A DNA stretch of 6,230 nucleotides from the NCBI GenBank assembly GCA_028290165.1, contig JAQGKJ010000604.1, forward strand, positions 1-6,230, read 5' to 3'. Below, in pieces: positions 1 to 5,723 of the stretch; position 1 is the stretch's first letter; each line of letters starts with the position of its first letter. A model generated the notes under the pieces. The model saw only the letters and a program-made list of their open reading frames with translations. It ran no database searches and was not told the DNA's origin. A program made the position numbers and the translations under genes. The stretch comes from Bradyrhizobium sp. (GTDB lineage Bacteria > Pseudomonadota > Alphaproteobacteria > Rhizobiales > Xanthobacteraceae).

Positions 1-596
1 TCATCTCGGTGTTGCTGGCGCTGGTGCCGGTGGTCGCGATCTCGCCGATCCTGCTCTATATCGGCATGCTGATCGGCGCGCAGGCGTTCCAGACCACGCC
101 GGTCAAGCATGCGCCTGCGATCGTGCTTGCGCTGACGCCGCATCTTGCGGCATGGGCCAAGCTGCAGATCGACACCATGCTCGGGTCGACCATCAATGCC
201 GCCCAGGCGGTGGGTGGGCTTGCCGCCGACAAGGTGGGCGCGGTCAAGACCGCGGCGATCGCCGCGCTGCCGCAGCAGGGCGTGCTCTACCACGGGCTGG
301 AAGTGATGGGCGGCGGCTCGATCCTTACCGGCCTCGTGCTCGGCGCGGTCGGCGTGTTCGTGATCGAACGCGACTTTGTAAAAGCTTCGGCCTTTGCGCT
401 ATCGGGCGCGGTGCTGACCTATTTCGGGTTCATGCACGGCGAGGCCGTAGGCATCGGCGGCGGATTGGGCGTAACCCCCACCGTTGCGCTGGCCTATGCG
501 GTCGTGGCGGCCGGCTTCTATGCGGTGGGCAAGTTCGGCGCCAGCAGCCTTCCGGTCTCGCATTCGGAAATGCCGCTTGCAGCGCCCGCCGAATAA
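1..596 (+). CDS. Multi-spanning membrane permease, C-terminal part (probable AGZA/NCS2 xanthine-uracil permease-like), 5' end outside window
   Basis: The reading frame is open from the first bases of the window and ends in TAA at 594-596, giving about 197 visible residues. A GTG at position 9 could be read as a start, but coding-like hydrophobic sequence continues upstream of it to the window edge, so the gene is taken as 5'-truncated. The protein is strongly hydrophobic, with several probable membrane spans: one at the visible start (LLALVPVVAISPILLYIG), further glycine- and alanine-rich spans in the middle, and one near the C-terminus before a short polar tail. Segments such as IGMLIGAQAFQTTP, HLAAWAK and YHGLEVMGGGS resemble what I recall from permeases annotated as xanthine/uracil-type in rhizobia and cyanobacteria. 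The substrate cannot be deduced, because most of the transporter core lies outside the window. Family assignment is moderate; membrane-protein status is firm. Confidence 0.65.
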   Translation, partial: ISVLLALVPVVAISPILLYIGMLIGAQAFQTTPVKHAPAIVLALTPHLAAWAKLQIDTMLGSTINAAQAVGGLAADKVGAVKTAAIAALPQQGVLYHGLEVMGGGSILTGLVLGAVGVFVIERDFVKASAFALSGAVLTYFGFMHGEAVGIGGGLGVTPTVALAYAVVAAGFYAVGKFGASSLPVSHSEMPLAAPAE

Positions 597-605
597 AATC
601 GAAAG

Positions 606-644
606 GCGAAAGCCCGGCGTCGGTTGCTGAGGCCTGGCTCTCGC
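606..644 (+). other. Imperfect stem-loop between converging genes
   Basis: The arms GCGAAAGCC (606-614) and GGCTCTCGC (636-644) pair over nine positions with one mismatch, around a 21-base loop. It lies just after the permease stop and before the end of the small minus-strand gene. The bases that follow on the plus strand are A-rich rather than T-rich, so it is not a canonical intrinsic terminator in that direction. On the minus strand the T-run precedes the stem instead of following it. It could be a 3' mRNA-stabilising hairpin or chance pairing. Confidence 0.25.
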
Positions 645-668
645 AAAAAGGACACAACAAGTCTCACC

Positions 669-884
669 TCAGGCCGCGACATCCCACAGGCGCGGCGAGC
701 CCCGCAACAGCACACTGCGGCCTTTGGCGGTAATGACCGGGCAACCGTCGGTGATTTCGGCAAGCTGAAGCGCGACGAGATTGTTGACCACGGACCTGTT
801 CCATGTACGGCAATTCGGCACGCGAAGCGCCTTCAGCGCTCCCCATTGATCCAATGTCAGATCGTAATCGGTTTCCGCACTCAT
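669..884 (-). CDS. Small protein (71 aa) with winged-helix-like profile, function unknown
   Basis: I chose the ATG at 884-882, preceded by GAGGAA a few bases upstream on the minus strand. The frame stays open to 953, but the extra N-terminal residues look non-coding (basic, cysteine-rich). Stop is TGA at 671-669. The start MSAETDYDLTLDQWGALKAL looks like a first helix. The stretch SVVNNLVALQLAEI (31-44) would be the second/recognition-helix region, and CPVITAKGRSVLLRG (48-62) resembles the beta-hairpin wing of small winged-helix regulators, where 'IT..G...L' is common. This is a pattern-based inference and I recognise no named family. There is no membrane segment or signal peptide. It converges on the permease gene and is divergent from the flippase-like gene, with about 240 bases between their starts, so it could regulate that promoter, but nothing shows it. 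Confidence 0.6.
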   Translation of the reverse strand: MSAETDYDLTLDQWGALKALRVPNCRTWNRSVVNNLVALQLAEITDGCPVITAKGRSVLLRGSPRLWDVAA

Positions 885-1021
885 GGTTCCTCGAAGGGCG
901 TTGTTTCTTTTCGCGGGTTTCTTACAGAGACGGCGTGAACGGCATGCGACCACAATGCGTCCGGATTTCGATTAAAACGCTTTTTAGAAACGCTGTGTGT
1001 TGGCCGACGCCGGTAACGCGG

Positions 1022-1054
1022 CTGTCACAACTACGTGTCAAGGGATGCTGTCGG
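1022..1054 (+). promoter_or_regulatory. Three CTGTCA-like direct repeats upstream of the flippase-like gene
   Basis: The copies are CTGTCAC (1022-1028), GTGTCAA (1035-1041) and CTGTCGG (1048-1054), with starts exactly 13 bases apart, about 70 bases upstream of the GTG start of the downstream gene. The half-site matches the CTGTCAT unit of PhoB boxes, but canonical Pho boxes repeat every 11 bases, so assignment to PhoB is uncertain. The orientation is towards the downstream gene. No convincing -10 element was found. Confidence 0.35.
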
Positions 1055-1123
1055 CCGCCGCGAATCAGGCGGCGACGACCATAGACGCCGTCGCCCGATT
1101 GGACAGACACCCTGGAAGTCATT

Positions 1124-2080
1124 GTGCTGCAAAAGACGCCTGGCAGCAGGGCCCGAATGAGAGGCCTCGGTGTCGTCGTCAGCCTCGCCGTCGCTGCGAT
1201 CGCCGTTTACGCACTGACGCACGTCCTGAGGAAGGTCAACTACGACGAAGTATTCGCCATCGTTGCGCGCACCAGCCCTGGCCTCATCGCGCTGGCCCTG
1301 ACGCTGGTCGCGATTTCATACGGCAGCTTGACGCTTTACGATCTGCTGGCGCTTCGGACCATCAAGCGAAGCGACGTTCCCTATCGGATCGCAGCTCTCG
1401 CAAGCTTCACCAGCTATCCGATTGCGCACGGCGCCGGCGCCGTCGCGCTGGTCTCGCCGGTCATCCGTTATCGGATCTACTCGTGCAACGGCCTCGGCGC
1501 GATGGAGGTGGCAAATATCTGCTTGCTCACCGGGCTCACATTCTGGCTCGGCAACCTGACGGCGCTCGGGCTTAGCCTGCTCAGCGATCCCGGCGCCATC
1601 AGCCTGTTCGATTATCTGCCGCCGCTGCTCAATCGGTTGCTTGCAGCGACGCTGCTTGTCGGAATCGCTGCCTTCCTGGTCTGGAGCTGGGTCTCCCCGA
1701 GAAGGATCGGGACGCGGCGTTGGCCGGTCCGGCTTCCCTCGGGTCCCCTGGTCCTGCTGCAGATCACGATCGGGATCGTGGATCTCGGCGCCGCGGCGCT
1801 GGCCATGTACGTGCTGATACCGGCCGGATTGAATATCGAATTTTTCCGTCTGACCACGGTATTCATTGCCGCGACCTTGCTGGGTTTCGCGAGCCACACG
1901 CCCGCGGGCTTGGGCGTATTCGACGCCGCGATCTTGCTCGGGCTTGGCGGCGACGACAAGGAACCGCTGATTGCGGCACTTTTGATGTTCCGCGTCCTGT
2001 ATCACTTCCTCCCCTTTGTGCTGGCGCTCGCTCTGTTCGGCGGCGTGGAGGCGTGGCGGAGTTTGCGCATGAAGCGCTAG
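1124..2080 (+). CDS. Flippase-like integral membrane protein (LPG synthase TM / YbhN / UPF0104 family, PF03706)
   Basis: A 318-residue protein with about eight predicted membrane spans (roughly 13-31, 52-72, 92-113, 128-152, 172-190, 206-233, 243-270 and 283-305) and short basic loops. It resembles the flippase half of MprF, which moves aminoacylated phospholipids across the inner membrane. The stretch SYPIAHGAGAVALVSPVIRYRIYS (97-120) corresponds to the conserved 'S..I.H..G......VRYRLY' region, and SHTPAGLGVFDA (257-268) to the 'SH.PGGLGVFE' motif. There is no C-terminal aminoacyl-transferase domain, so it is a stand-alone membrane domain. The GTG start at 1124 is preceded by GGAAG with five bases between. 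An ATG at 1157 (residue 12) is a possible alternative and would remove only a short basic tail. It converges on sugE/btaB with only 19 bases between stops. The substrate is unknown; carrying a lipid is inferred from the family and neighbours. Confidence 0.85.
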   Translation: MLQKTPGSRARMRGLGVVVSLAVAAIAVYALTHVLRKVNYDEVFAIVARTSPGLIALALTLVAISYGSLTLYDLLALRTIKRSDVPYRIAALASFTSYPIAHGAGAVALVSPVIRYRIYSCNGLGAMEVANICLLTGLTFWLGNLTALGLSLLSDPGAISLFDYLPPLLNRLLAATLLVGIAAFLVWSWVSPRRIGTRRWPVRLPSGPLVLLQITIGIVDLGAAALAMYVLIPAGLNIEFFRLTTVFIAATLLGFASHTPAGLGVFDAAILLGLGGDDKEPLIAALLMFRVLYHFLPFVLALALFGGVEAWRSLRMKR

Positions 2081-2099
2081 CCATGAAGCTGCAAAAATC

Positions 2100-2423
2100 T
2101 CACACCGGCGAATTCAGCTTGAGCCCGACCATCGCTGCAACGATCAGCGTCAGGCAGAGAAGGCGAACCGGGTCGGTCGATTCGCTGTAAACCAGCATGC
2201 CGACCAGGATACTGCCGACGGCGCCGATCCCGGTCCACACCGCGTAGGCGGTGCCGAATGGCAGCGACTTCAGCGCGATGGCCATCAATCCGAAGGAGAG
2301 CCCGATCGCGATCAGCGTCGCGGCGGTCGGCCAGAAGCGCGTGAGCCCATCGGAATATTTCAGGCCAAACGCCCAGGCGATCTCAAACATCCCCGCCGCG
2401 AGAAGTGCGAGCCAGGCGCTCAC
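2100..2423 (-). CDS. sugE: SMR-family exporter of the SugE/Gdx type (guanidinium / quaternary ammonium)
   Basis: The 107-residue length is typical for small multidrug resistance proteins, which act as dual-topology dimers in the inner membrane exchanging cations for protons. Four membrane spans are visible (about 2-20, 32-52, 57-80, 85-104). The essential glutamate is E14 in MFEIAWAFGLKYS. The signature GTAYAVWTGIGAVG (57-70) follows KSLP, as in E. coli SugE, and separates this subtype from EmrE/QacE drug exporters. Family knowledge: SugE/Gdx members export guanidinium, and some tolerate quaternary ammonium compounds. The start is GTG at 2423-2421, overlapping the btaB stop in a GTGA arrangement with no strong Shine-Dalgarno of its own, so translation is probably coupled to btaB. 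I see no guanidine riboswitch upstream. Being downstream of a lipid N-methyltransferase is unusual for sugE and raises the possibility of a different substrate. Confidence 0.9.
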   Translation of the reverse strand: MSAWLALLAAGMFEIAWAFGLKYSDGLTRFWPTAATLIAIGLSFGLMAIALKSLPFGTAYAVWTGIGAVGSILVGMLVYSESTDPVRLLCLTLIVAAMVGLKLNSPV

Positions 2424-3136
2424 GGCGTCGCTCGCCCTGGGGCAAGCGTCAGCACCGCGTATTGGGCATAACCGCGGAACGGGCGTTCGAACGTCAGCGC
2501 GGCACTTGTGTTGTCAGCCATCGCCGACAGCACGGCCTTAAGATCGTCGCGCGGCGAGACGTCGAACATGGCAAGCCATCGCAACAGCAACGCGCGGACG
2601 ATATCGGGCAGTCGTTCCTGATTACCGAAATCGACAATGTGCAGACGGCCGCCGGGCGCGAGGCGGCCTGCGGCCGCATCGAGAACGCCACGCCAGTCCG
2701 GGATCATCGACAGGCTATAGGAAATCATGATGTGGTCGAACGAGGGGAGGGCGAATAAAATCTGCGGATCGAATGCCGTCCCGTCGCCGTGCGCGACGCG
2801 AATGCGATCCGCCAGGCCGCGCCGCGAAATGGCAGTAATCGCCGAGGTCAGCATTTCCGTGGAAACATCGATGCCAAAAAATCGCGCGTGGGGGTAACGC
2901 CGGGCCGCATGCACGAGGTTCCTGCCGGTCCCGCAGCCGATCTCCAGCACGCTTGCGCCGGCCTCGGGCCGCAGGCCCGATATCAGCTGGTCGCGGCCGA
3001 GCAGGTAATAGCGCCTTGTTCCGTCATAGATGTGACGTTGCCGGCGATACATCCGGTTCATACGGTCGGTAGCTTCCGCCCGCCACGATTGATTCGCGCC
3101 GATCTCCTGGTGAATCTCCTGGTAATATGCAGCCAT
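2420..3136 (-). CDS. btaB: BtaB: SAM-dependent N-methyltransferase for betaine lipid (DGTS) synthesis
   Basis: A 238-residue cytosolic class I methyltransferase. BtaB converts diacylglycerylhomoserine to DGTS by three successive N-methylations with S-adenosylmethionine. The N-terminal segment MNRMYRRQRHIYDGTRRYYLLGRD (26-49; the core is RQRHIYDGTRRYYLLGRD) is the feature I associate with BtaB. It is followed by the SAM-binding glycine loop VLEIGCGTGR (63-72), the acidic residue D90 in FFGIDVS, the motif IMISYSLSMI (136-145) and the PGG turn (161-163). The start is ATG 3136-3134, chosen because AGGAGGTG lies five bases upstream; the frame is open further upstream to 3391, but that extension is basic, lacks domain features and overlaps btaA. 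It is divergent from btaA, the preceding enzyme of the pathway, and shares four bases with sugE downstream. Pho-box-like repeats stand 49-79 bases upstream of the start. Confidence 0.9.
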   Translation of the reverse strand: MAAYYQEIHQEIGANQSWRAEATDRMNRMYRRQRHIYDGTRRYYLLGRDQLISGLRPEAGASVLEIGCGTGRNLVHAARRYPHARFFGIDVSTEMLTSAITAISRRGLADRIRVAHGDGTAFDPQILFALPSFDHIMISYSLSMIPDWRGVLDAAAGRLAPGGRLHIVDFGNQERLPDIVRALLLRWLAMFDVSPRDDLKAVLSAMADNTSAALTFERPFRGYAQYAVLTLAPGRATP

Positions 3137-3141
3137 CCATC

Positions 3142-3149
3142 CACCTCCT
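3142..3149 (-). promoter_or_regulatory. Strong ribosome binding site deciding the btaB start
   Basis: On the minus strand AGGAGGTG lies five bases before the ATG at 3136-3134. It is an almost complete anti-16S match and rules out the much longer upstream reading as the real N-terminus. A second ATG at 3140-3138 is out of frame and too close to the site. Confidence 0.85.
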
Positions 3150-3184
3150 GCCGCGTGTGTTTCCCATTTCCTTCTGATGTTCGC

Positions 3185-3215
3185 GCGACACCGATGTGAC
3201 AGGCGGGCGTGACAG
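3185..3215 (-). promoter_or_regulatory. Pho-box-like repeats facing btaB
   Basis: Read on the minus strand there are two exact CTGTCAC copies (3215-3209 and 3202-3196; starts 13 bases apart), then GTGTCGC (3191-3185), whose start is 11 bases after the second copy. The last pair, CTGTCACATCGGTGTCGC, has the 7+4+7 architecture of a PhoB box (consensus CTGTCAT-N4-CTGTCAT), with the second unit degenerate. The position 49-79 bases upstream of the btaB start and the known phosphate-starvation induction of DGTS synthesis make PhoB a sensible candidate. No clear -10 element was identified. Confidence 0.45.
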
Positions 3216-3224
3216 GCGAACGAC

Positions 3225-3242
3225 CCCCGTAAATTTACCGGG
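3225..3242. promoter_or_regulatory. 18-base palindrome in the btaB-btaA intergenic region
   Basis: CCCCGTAAATTTACCGGG is symmetric about the centre AAA|TTT with a single mismatched pair (3228/3239); the inner ten bases GTAAATTTAC are perfect. It sits between the two divergent Pho-box-like elements, close to the middle of the 193-base intergenic region. The AT-rich centre with GC flanks looks like an operator for a dimeric helix-turn-helix protein. A terminator is unlikely, as there is no loop and no T-tract. Confidence 0.45.
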
Positions 3243-3269
3243 AAGGCACGCCGCCTTCGCGCTCTCCGG

Positions 3270-3287
3270 CTGTCGCAAAACTGCAGC
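3270..3287 (+). promoter_or_regulatory. Pho-box-like element facing btaA
   Basis: CTGTCGCAAAACTGCAGC has a good first heptamer (six of seven positions fit CTGTCAY), the four-base A-rich spacer expected in a Pho box, and a second heptamer that keeps only CTG at its start. It ends 42 bases before the btaA ATG. GATACC at about 3296 could be a weak -10, eight bases after the box. The degenerate second half makes this tentative. Confidence 0.35.
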
Positions 3288-3329
3288 GAGGGCGCGATAC
3301 CCTCGTCAGATTGCTGATTCGGGGAATGA

Positions 3330-4541
3330 ATGAATACGCAACTGATCGCGGACGCGGTCCGCAACACCAGAGCCGAGACCGAGGCGACCATCTGGGACCG
3401 GCTGTTCGCGTTCTGGTTTCGCCGCCTGGTCTACACCCAGATATGGGAAGACCCTGAAGCCGATCTCGCCGCGCTCCAGCTACCGGTCGGATCGACCATC
3501 GTGACCATCTCATCCGGCGGATGCAACGCGCTGTCCTATCTCACCGCGCAACCGGCGCAGGTCTATGCCGTCGATCTCAACGAAGCCCATCTCTCGCTGC
3601 TCAAGCTCAAGCTCGCCGGGCTGCGCGCTCTCCCGGGTTATGCGGAGTTCTGGCAGTTCTTCGGCGAGGCCGCCTCGCACGCCAATGCCGAGCTCTATCG
3701 CCGGCGGTTGTGGCTGATGCTGGATGCGGATGCGCGGGCCTATTGGGACAAGCGCAACGTCATCGGGCGTCCGCGATATGCCTATTTTACGGACGGCTTC
3801 TTCCGCCACGGCATGCTCGGCCGCTTCATCGGCCTCGCCCACCTATTGGCGAAATTTGCCCGCATCGATCTCAAGGCGTTGCTGAAGGCCAAGATCGACG
3901 CGCCCGAACGCATCGAGGCGCCGCATCGTCTGGATCGGCTGTTTCATTCGCCGTTGGCCCGTCTGATGACCGCAACTCCGGCGCTGCTGTTCAGCCTGGG
4001 TATTCCGCCTCAGCAACGGGCGCTGCTGGGAGCGGGCGCGCCGCTCAACGACGTGCTTCATGAACGGCTGTTGCGGCTGATCAACGGTCATCCCAATGAC
4101 AGCAATTACTTCGCATGGCAGGCACTGCATCGCGCCTATCGCGGTCCCGGCGATCGCTGTCTGCCGCCCTATCTGCAAGCTGGCCAGTTCGAGCGCATGC
4201 GCAACGGCGCCGGATTGATCATCCCGGTGCATGCCAACCTTCGGCTGTTCCTGGAAAGCCTTCCGGCACGCGAGGTCGACGCCGTCATTCTCCTGGATTC
4301 GCAGGACTGGATGGCGCCAGAGGAAATCCGCGCGCTATGGAACGCCATCGATCGGACCGGCAGCGACAACGTTCGCGTGATCTTTCGCACCGCCGGTGCG
4401 GAGTCTCCGCTGGAGGGCGCGGAGCTCGCATCGTTGCGGCAGGTCTGGCGTCGCGACGAGGAACGAAGTGCCGTCGGATTCGAACTCGACCGCTCGGGAA
4501 TTTACGGTGGGTTCCACTGTTACGGGCGGCGCTGCGTGTAA
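3330..4541 (+). CDS. btaA: BtaA: S-adenosylmethionine:diacylglycerol 3-amino-3-carboxypropyltransferase
   Basis: A 403-residue protein of the DUF3419 family, close to the length of the Rhodobacter sphaeroides enzyme. BtaA catalyses the first step of betaine lipid synthesis, moving the aminocarboxypropyl group of SAM to the hydroxyl of diacylglycerol at the membrane. Recognisable family segments in order are VYTQIWEDPEAD (34-45), the SAM-binding loop TISSGGCNALSYL (59-71), VYAVDLNEAHLSLLKLKLA (78-96), the region NDSNYFAWQALHRAY (256-270) and VILLDSQDWM (319-328), which probably contributes to the active site. There is no signal peptide. The start at 3330 has GGGGA four bases upstream; an overlapping ATG at 3326 is out of frame. 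It is divergent from btaB, its pathway partner, instead of forming the btaA-btaB operon known from Rhodobacter. Identification is confident from the motif series. Confidence 0.93.
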   Translation: MNTQLIADAVRNTRAETEATIWDRLFAFWFRRLVYTQIWEDPEADLAALQLPVGSTIVTISSGGCNALSYLTAQPAQVYAVDLNEAHLSLLKLKLAGLRALPGYAEFWQFFGEAASHANAELYRRRLWLMLDADARAYWDKRNVIGRPRYAYFTDGFFRHGMLGRFIGLAHLLAKFARIDLKALLKAKIDAPERIEAPHRLDRLFHSPLARLMTATPALLFSLGIPPQQRALLGAGAPLNDVLHERLLRLINGHPNDSNYFAWQALHRAYRGPGDRCLPPYLQAGQFERMRNGAGLIIPVHANLRLFLESLPAREVDAVILLDSQDWMAPEEIRALWNAIDRTGSDNVRVIFRTAGAESPLEGAELASLRQVWRRDEERSAVGFELDRSGIYGGFHCYGRRCV

Positions 4542-4700
4542 GTTTGTCGCTGCCTAAAAAACTCCCTGCTATTGCCATCGATCTGACGCGGCCGATTTTC
4601 CTCGCGGTGTTGCGCTGCGGCGAGGTCCTTATTAGCATCGACTCATCGATATCAGTTCGCCGCGGTTCCCCGGGGGGAATTGGCGGTCCCGCTTTGCGTC

Positions 4701-4706
4701 GAGGGG
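4701..4706 (+). promoter_or_regulatory. Ribosome binding site supporting a TTG start at 4713
   Basis: GAGGGG stands six bases before TTG 4713-4715. The frame has no in-frame ATG or GTG near its N-terminus ahead of the zinc-ribbon cysteines, so a TTG start is required. The competing TTG at 4680 has only a G-run directly before it, inside an inverted repeat (4666-4679). Confidence 0.5.
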
Positions 4707-4712
4707 TTTCAT

Positions 4713-5696
4713 TTGGAGCAGCTCATCGTTGATCATGCCAGTGAATGTGCGGAACCACCGAGGTGGAAACGCAGCGTTCGGTGTCCTCGGTGTTCGTCTT
4801 CATTACGGGACGTGGACGCACAACCCTCATGTTCAAACGCCGCTTGCGAATATAGCGACGCCGGGTTTCCAATTATCAATACGCAGCCGGTGCTGATCGA
4901 TTTTGCAACCAGCATTTTTCACCGCGAACTGTATAATGGTGAACATGGCTCGGCGCTGCACCGGGATGTGTCGCTTCGTTCGATCGGCTCGCGGCTGCAT
5001 CTGTTTACCCTCGGAAGCAACCCGATCGCAGCGTCGAATTGTGCCGAGTTCATCAGGCTCCTGAAGCAAGCCTCCGAGCGGCCCATCGTCCTTGTCGTTG
5101 GCGGCGGCACCATTGGATTAGGTGCCGACCAACTTTATGATGACGACGACATCGAGATTGTCGGCACCGACGTCTATGCTTCACCGCATACCACCCTGGT
5201 GGCCGACGCCCACAAGCTTCCTTTCGAGGACGGCCTATTCGACGGTGTCTGGGTCCAGGCTGTGCTCGAGCATGTGCTGGAGCCTGCAACGATCGTTGAC
5301 GAGATTCACCGGGTGCTTCGGCGCCGAGGACTGGTTTACGCCGAAACACCATTCATGCAGCAGGTGCATGAGCGCGCCTACGATTTCTCGCGCTTCACGC
5401 TGAGCGGTCATCGCTGGCTGTTCAAGCGATTTTCCGAAATAGACGCGGGACCGATTGGAGGTGCGGGCGTGGCGCTGGTGTGGTCGATCCGATACTTCTG
5501 TCGTGCGCTCGGCGCCGGCGACAAATTGTCACTTCTGATTTCGTTGCCCTTCTTCTGGATCCGGTTTCTCGACGCGTTCACCCGCGGCCGCGCCGTTGCC
5601 GACGCCGCCAGCGGCGTTTTCTTTCTTGGACGAAGGGCCGATCATCAGGTGATCGATCCTCACCTCATGCCGAGATACTACGACCGGCAGAAGTAA
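4713..5696 (+). CDS. Class I SAM-dependent methyltransferase with N-terminal zinc ribbon
   Basis: A 327-residue protein, or 338 if translation begins at TTG 4680. The N-terminus holds a four-cysteine ribbon, CPRC (24-27) and CSNAAC (40-45), followed by GFPIINTQPVLIDF (51-64), reminiscent of the Trm112-like ribbons ('G.P.L') found ahead of some Methyltransf_11 domains. The methyltransferase domain shows the SAM loop VLVVGGGTIGLG (126-137), an acidic residue in VGTDV (D153), ADAHKLPF (164-171), FDGVWVQAVLEHV (177-189) and a 'VLRRRGLVYAETPF' strand (201-214). A moderately hydrophobic stretch (about 272-287) could touch the membrane. Such proteins are often found with glycan or lipid genes, but the substrate here is unknown. 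It follows btaA in the same direction after 171 bases, so it may have its own promoter. Nothing in the sequence ties it to DGTS synthesis. Confidence 0.8.
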   Translation: MEQLIVDHASECAEPPRWKRSVRCPRCSSSLRDVDAQPSCSNAACEYSDAGFPIINTQPVLIDFATSIFHRELYNGEHGSALHRDVSLRSIGSRLHLFTLGSNPIAASNCAEFIRLLKQASERPIVLVVGGGTIGLGADQLYDDDDIEIVGTDVYASPHTTLVADAHKLPFEDGLFDGVWVQAVLEHVLEPATIVDEIHRVLRRRGLVYAETPFMQQVHERAYDFSRFTLSGHRWLFKRFSEIDAGPIGGAGVALVWSIRYFCRALGAGDKLSLLISLPFFWIRFLDAFTRGRAVADAASGVFFLGRRADHQVIDPHLMPRYYDRQK

Positions 5697-5709
5697 CACT
5701 CGCGGGCTT

Positions 5710-5723
5710 GGTCAGGGTTGACC
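5710..5723. terminator. Small inverted repeat at the junction of converging genes
   Basis: GGTCA-GGGT-TGACC forms a five-pair stem with a four-base loop, 13 bases after the methyltransferase stop codon (5694-5696) and covering the stop codon of the minus-strand SDR gene. There is no T-tract on either side, so function as a bidirectional terminator is only a possibility. Confidence 0.2.

Noticed and set aside
997..1575. 192-codon plus-strand frame overlapping the flippase-like gene
   Set aside because: Arginine-rich low-quality translation without motifs, out of frame with the recognised membrane protein.
1316..2005. 229-codon open frame on the minus strand opposite the flippase-like gene
   Set aside because: It is full of Arg, Gln, Asp and Pro with no hydrophobic core or motif, as expected for the antisense of a GC-rich membrane-protein gene; the plus-strand frame has clear family motifs.
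2081..2099. Terminator between the converging flippase-like and sugE genes
   Set aside because: Only 19 bases separate the stops. A GCGC/GCGC pairing at the end of the flippase gene and a short A-run do not make a convincing stem with a T-tract.
2424..3329. Guanidine riboswitch upstream of sugE or at the btaB leader
   Set aside because: sugE starts inside the btaB stop codon, leaving no leader. The short btaB leader shows no guanidine-I, -II or -III-like conserved segment that I can recognise.
3137..3391. N-terminal extension of btaB to 3391
   Set aside because: The extra 85 residues are basic and featureless, overlap the start of btaA, and a near-consensus ribosome site lies right before the internal ATG at 3136.
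3521..4063. Long frame within btaA on the same strand, and 3843-4232 on the opposite strand
   Set aside because: Shadow frames produced by GC-rich codon bias; BtaA motifs occupy the true frame throughout.
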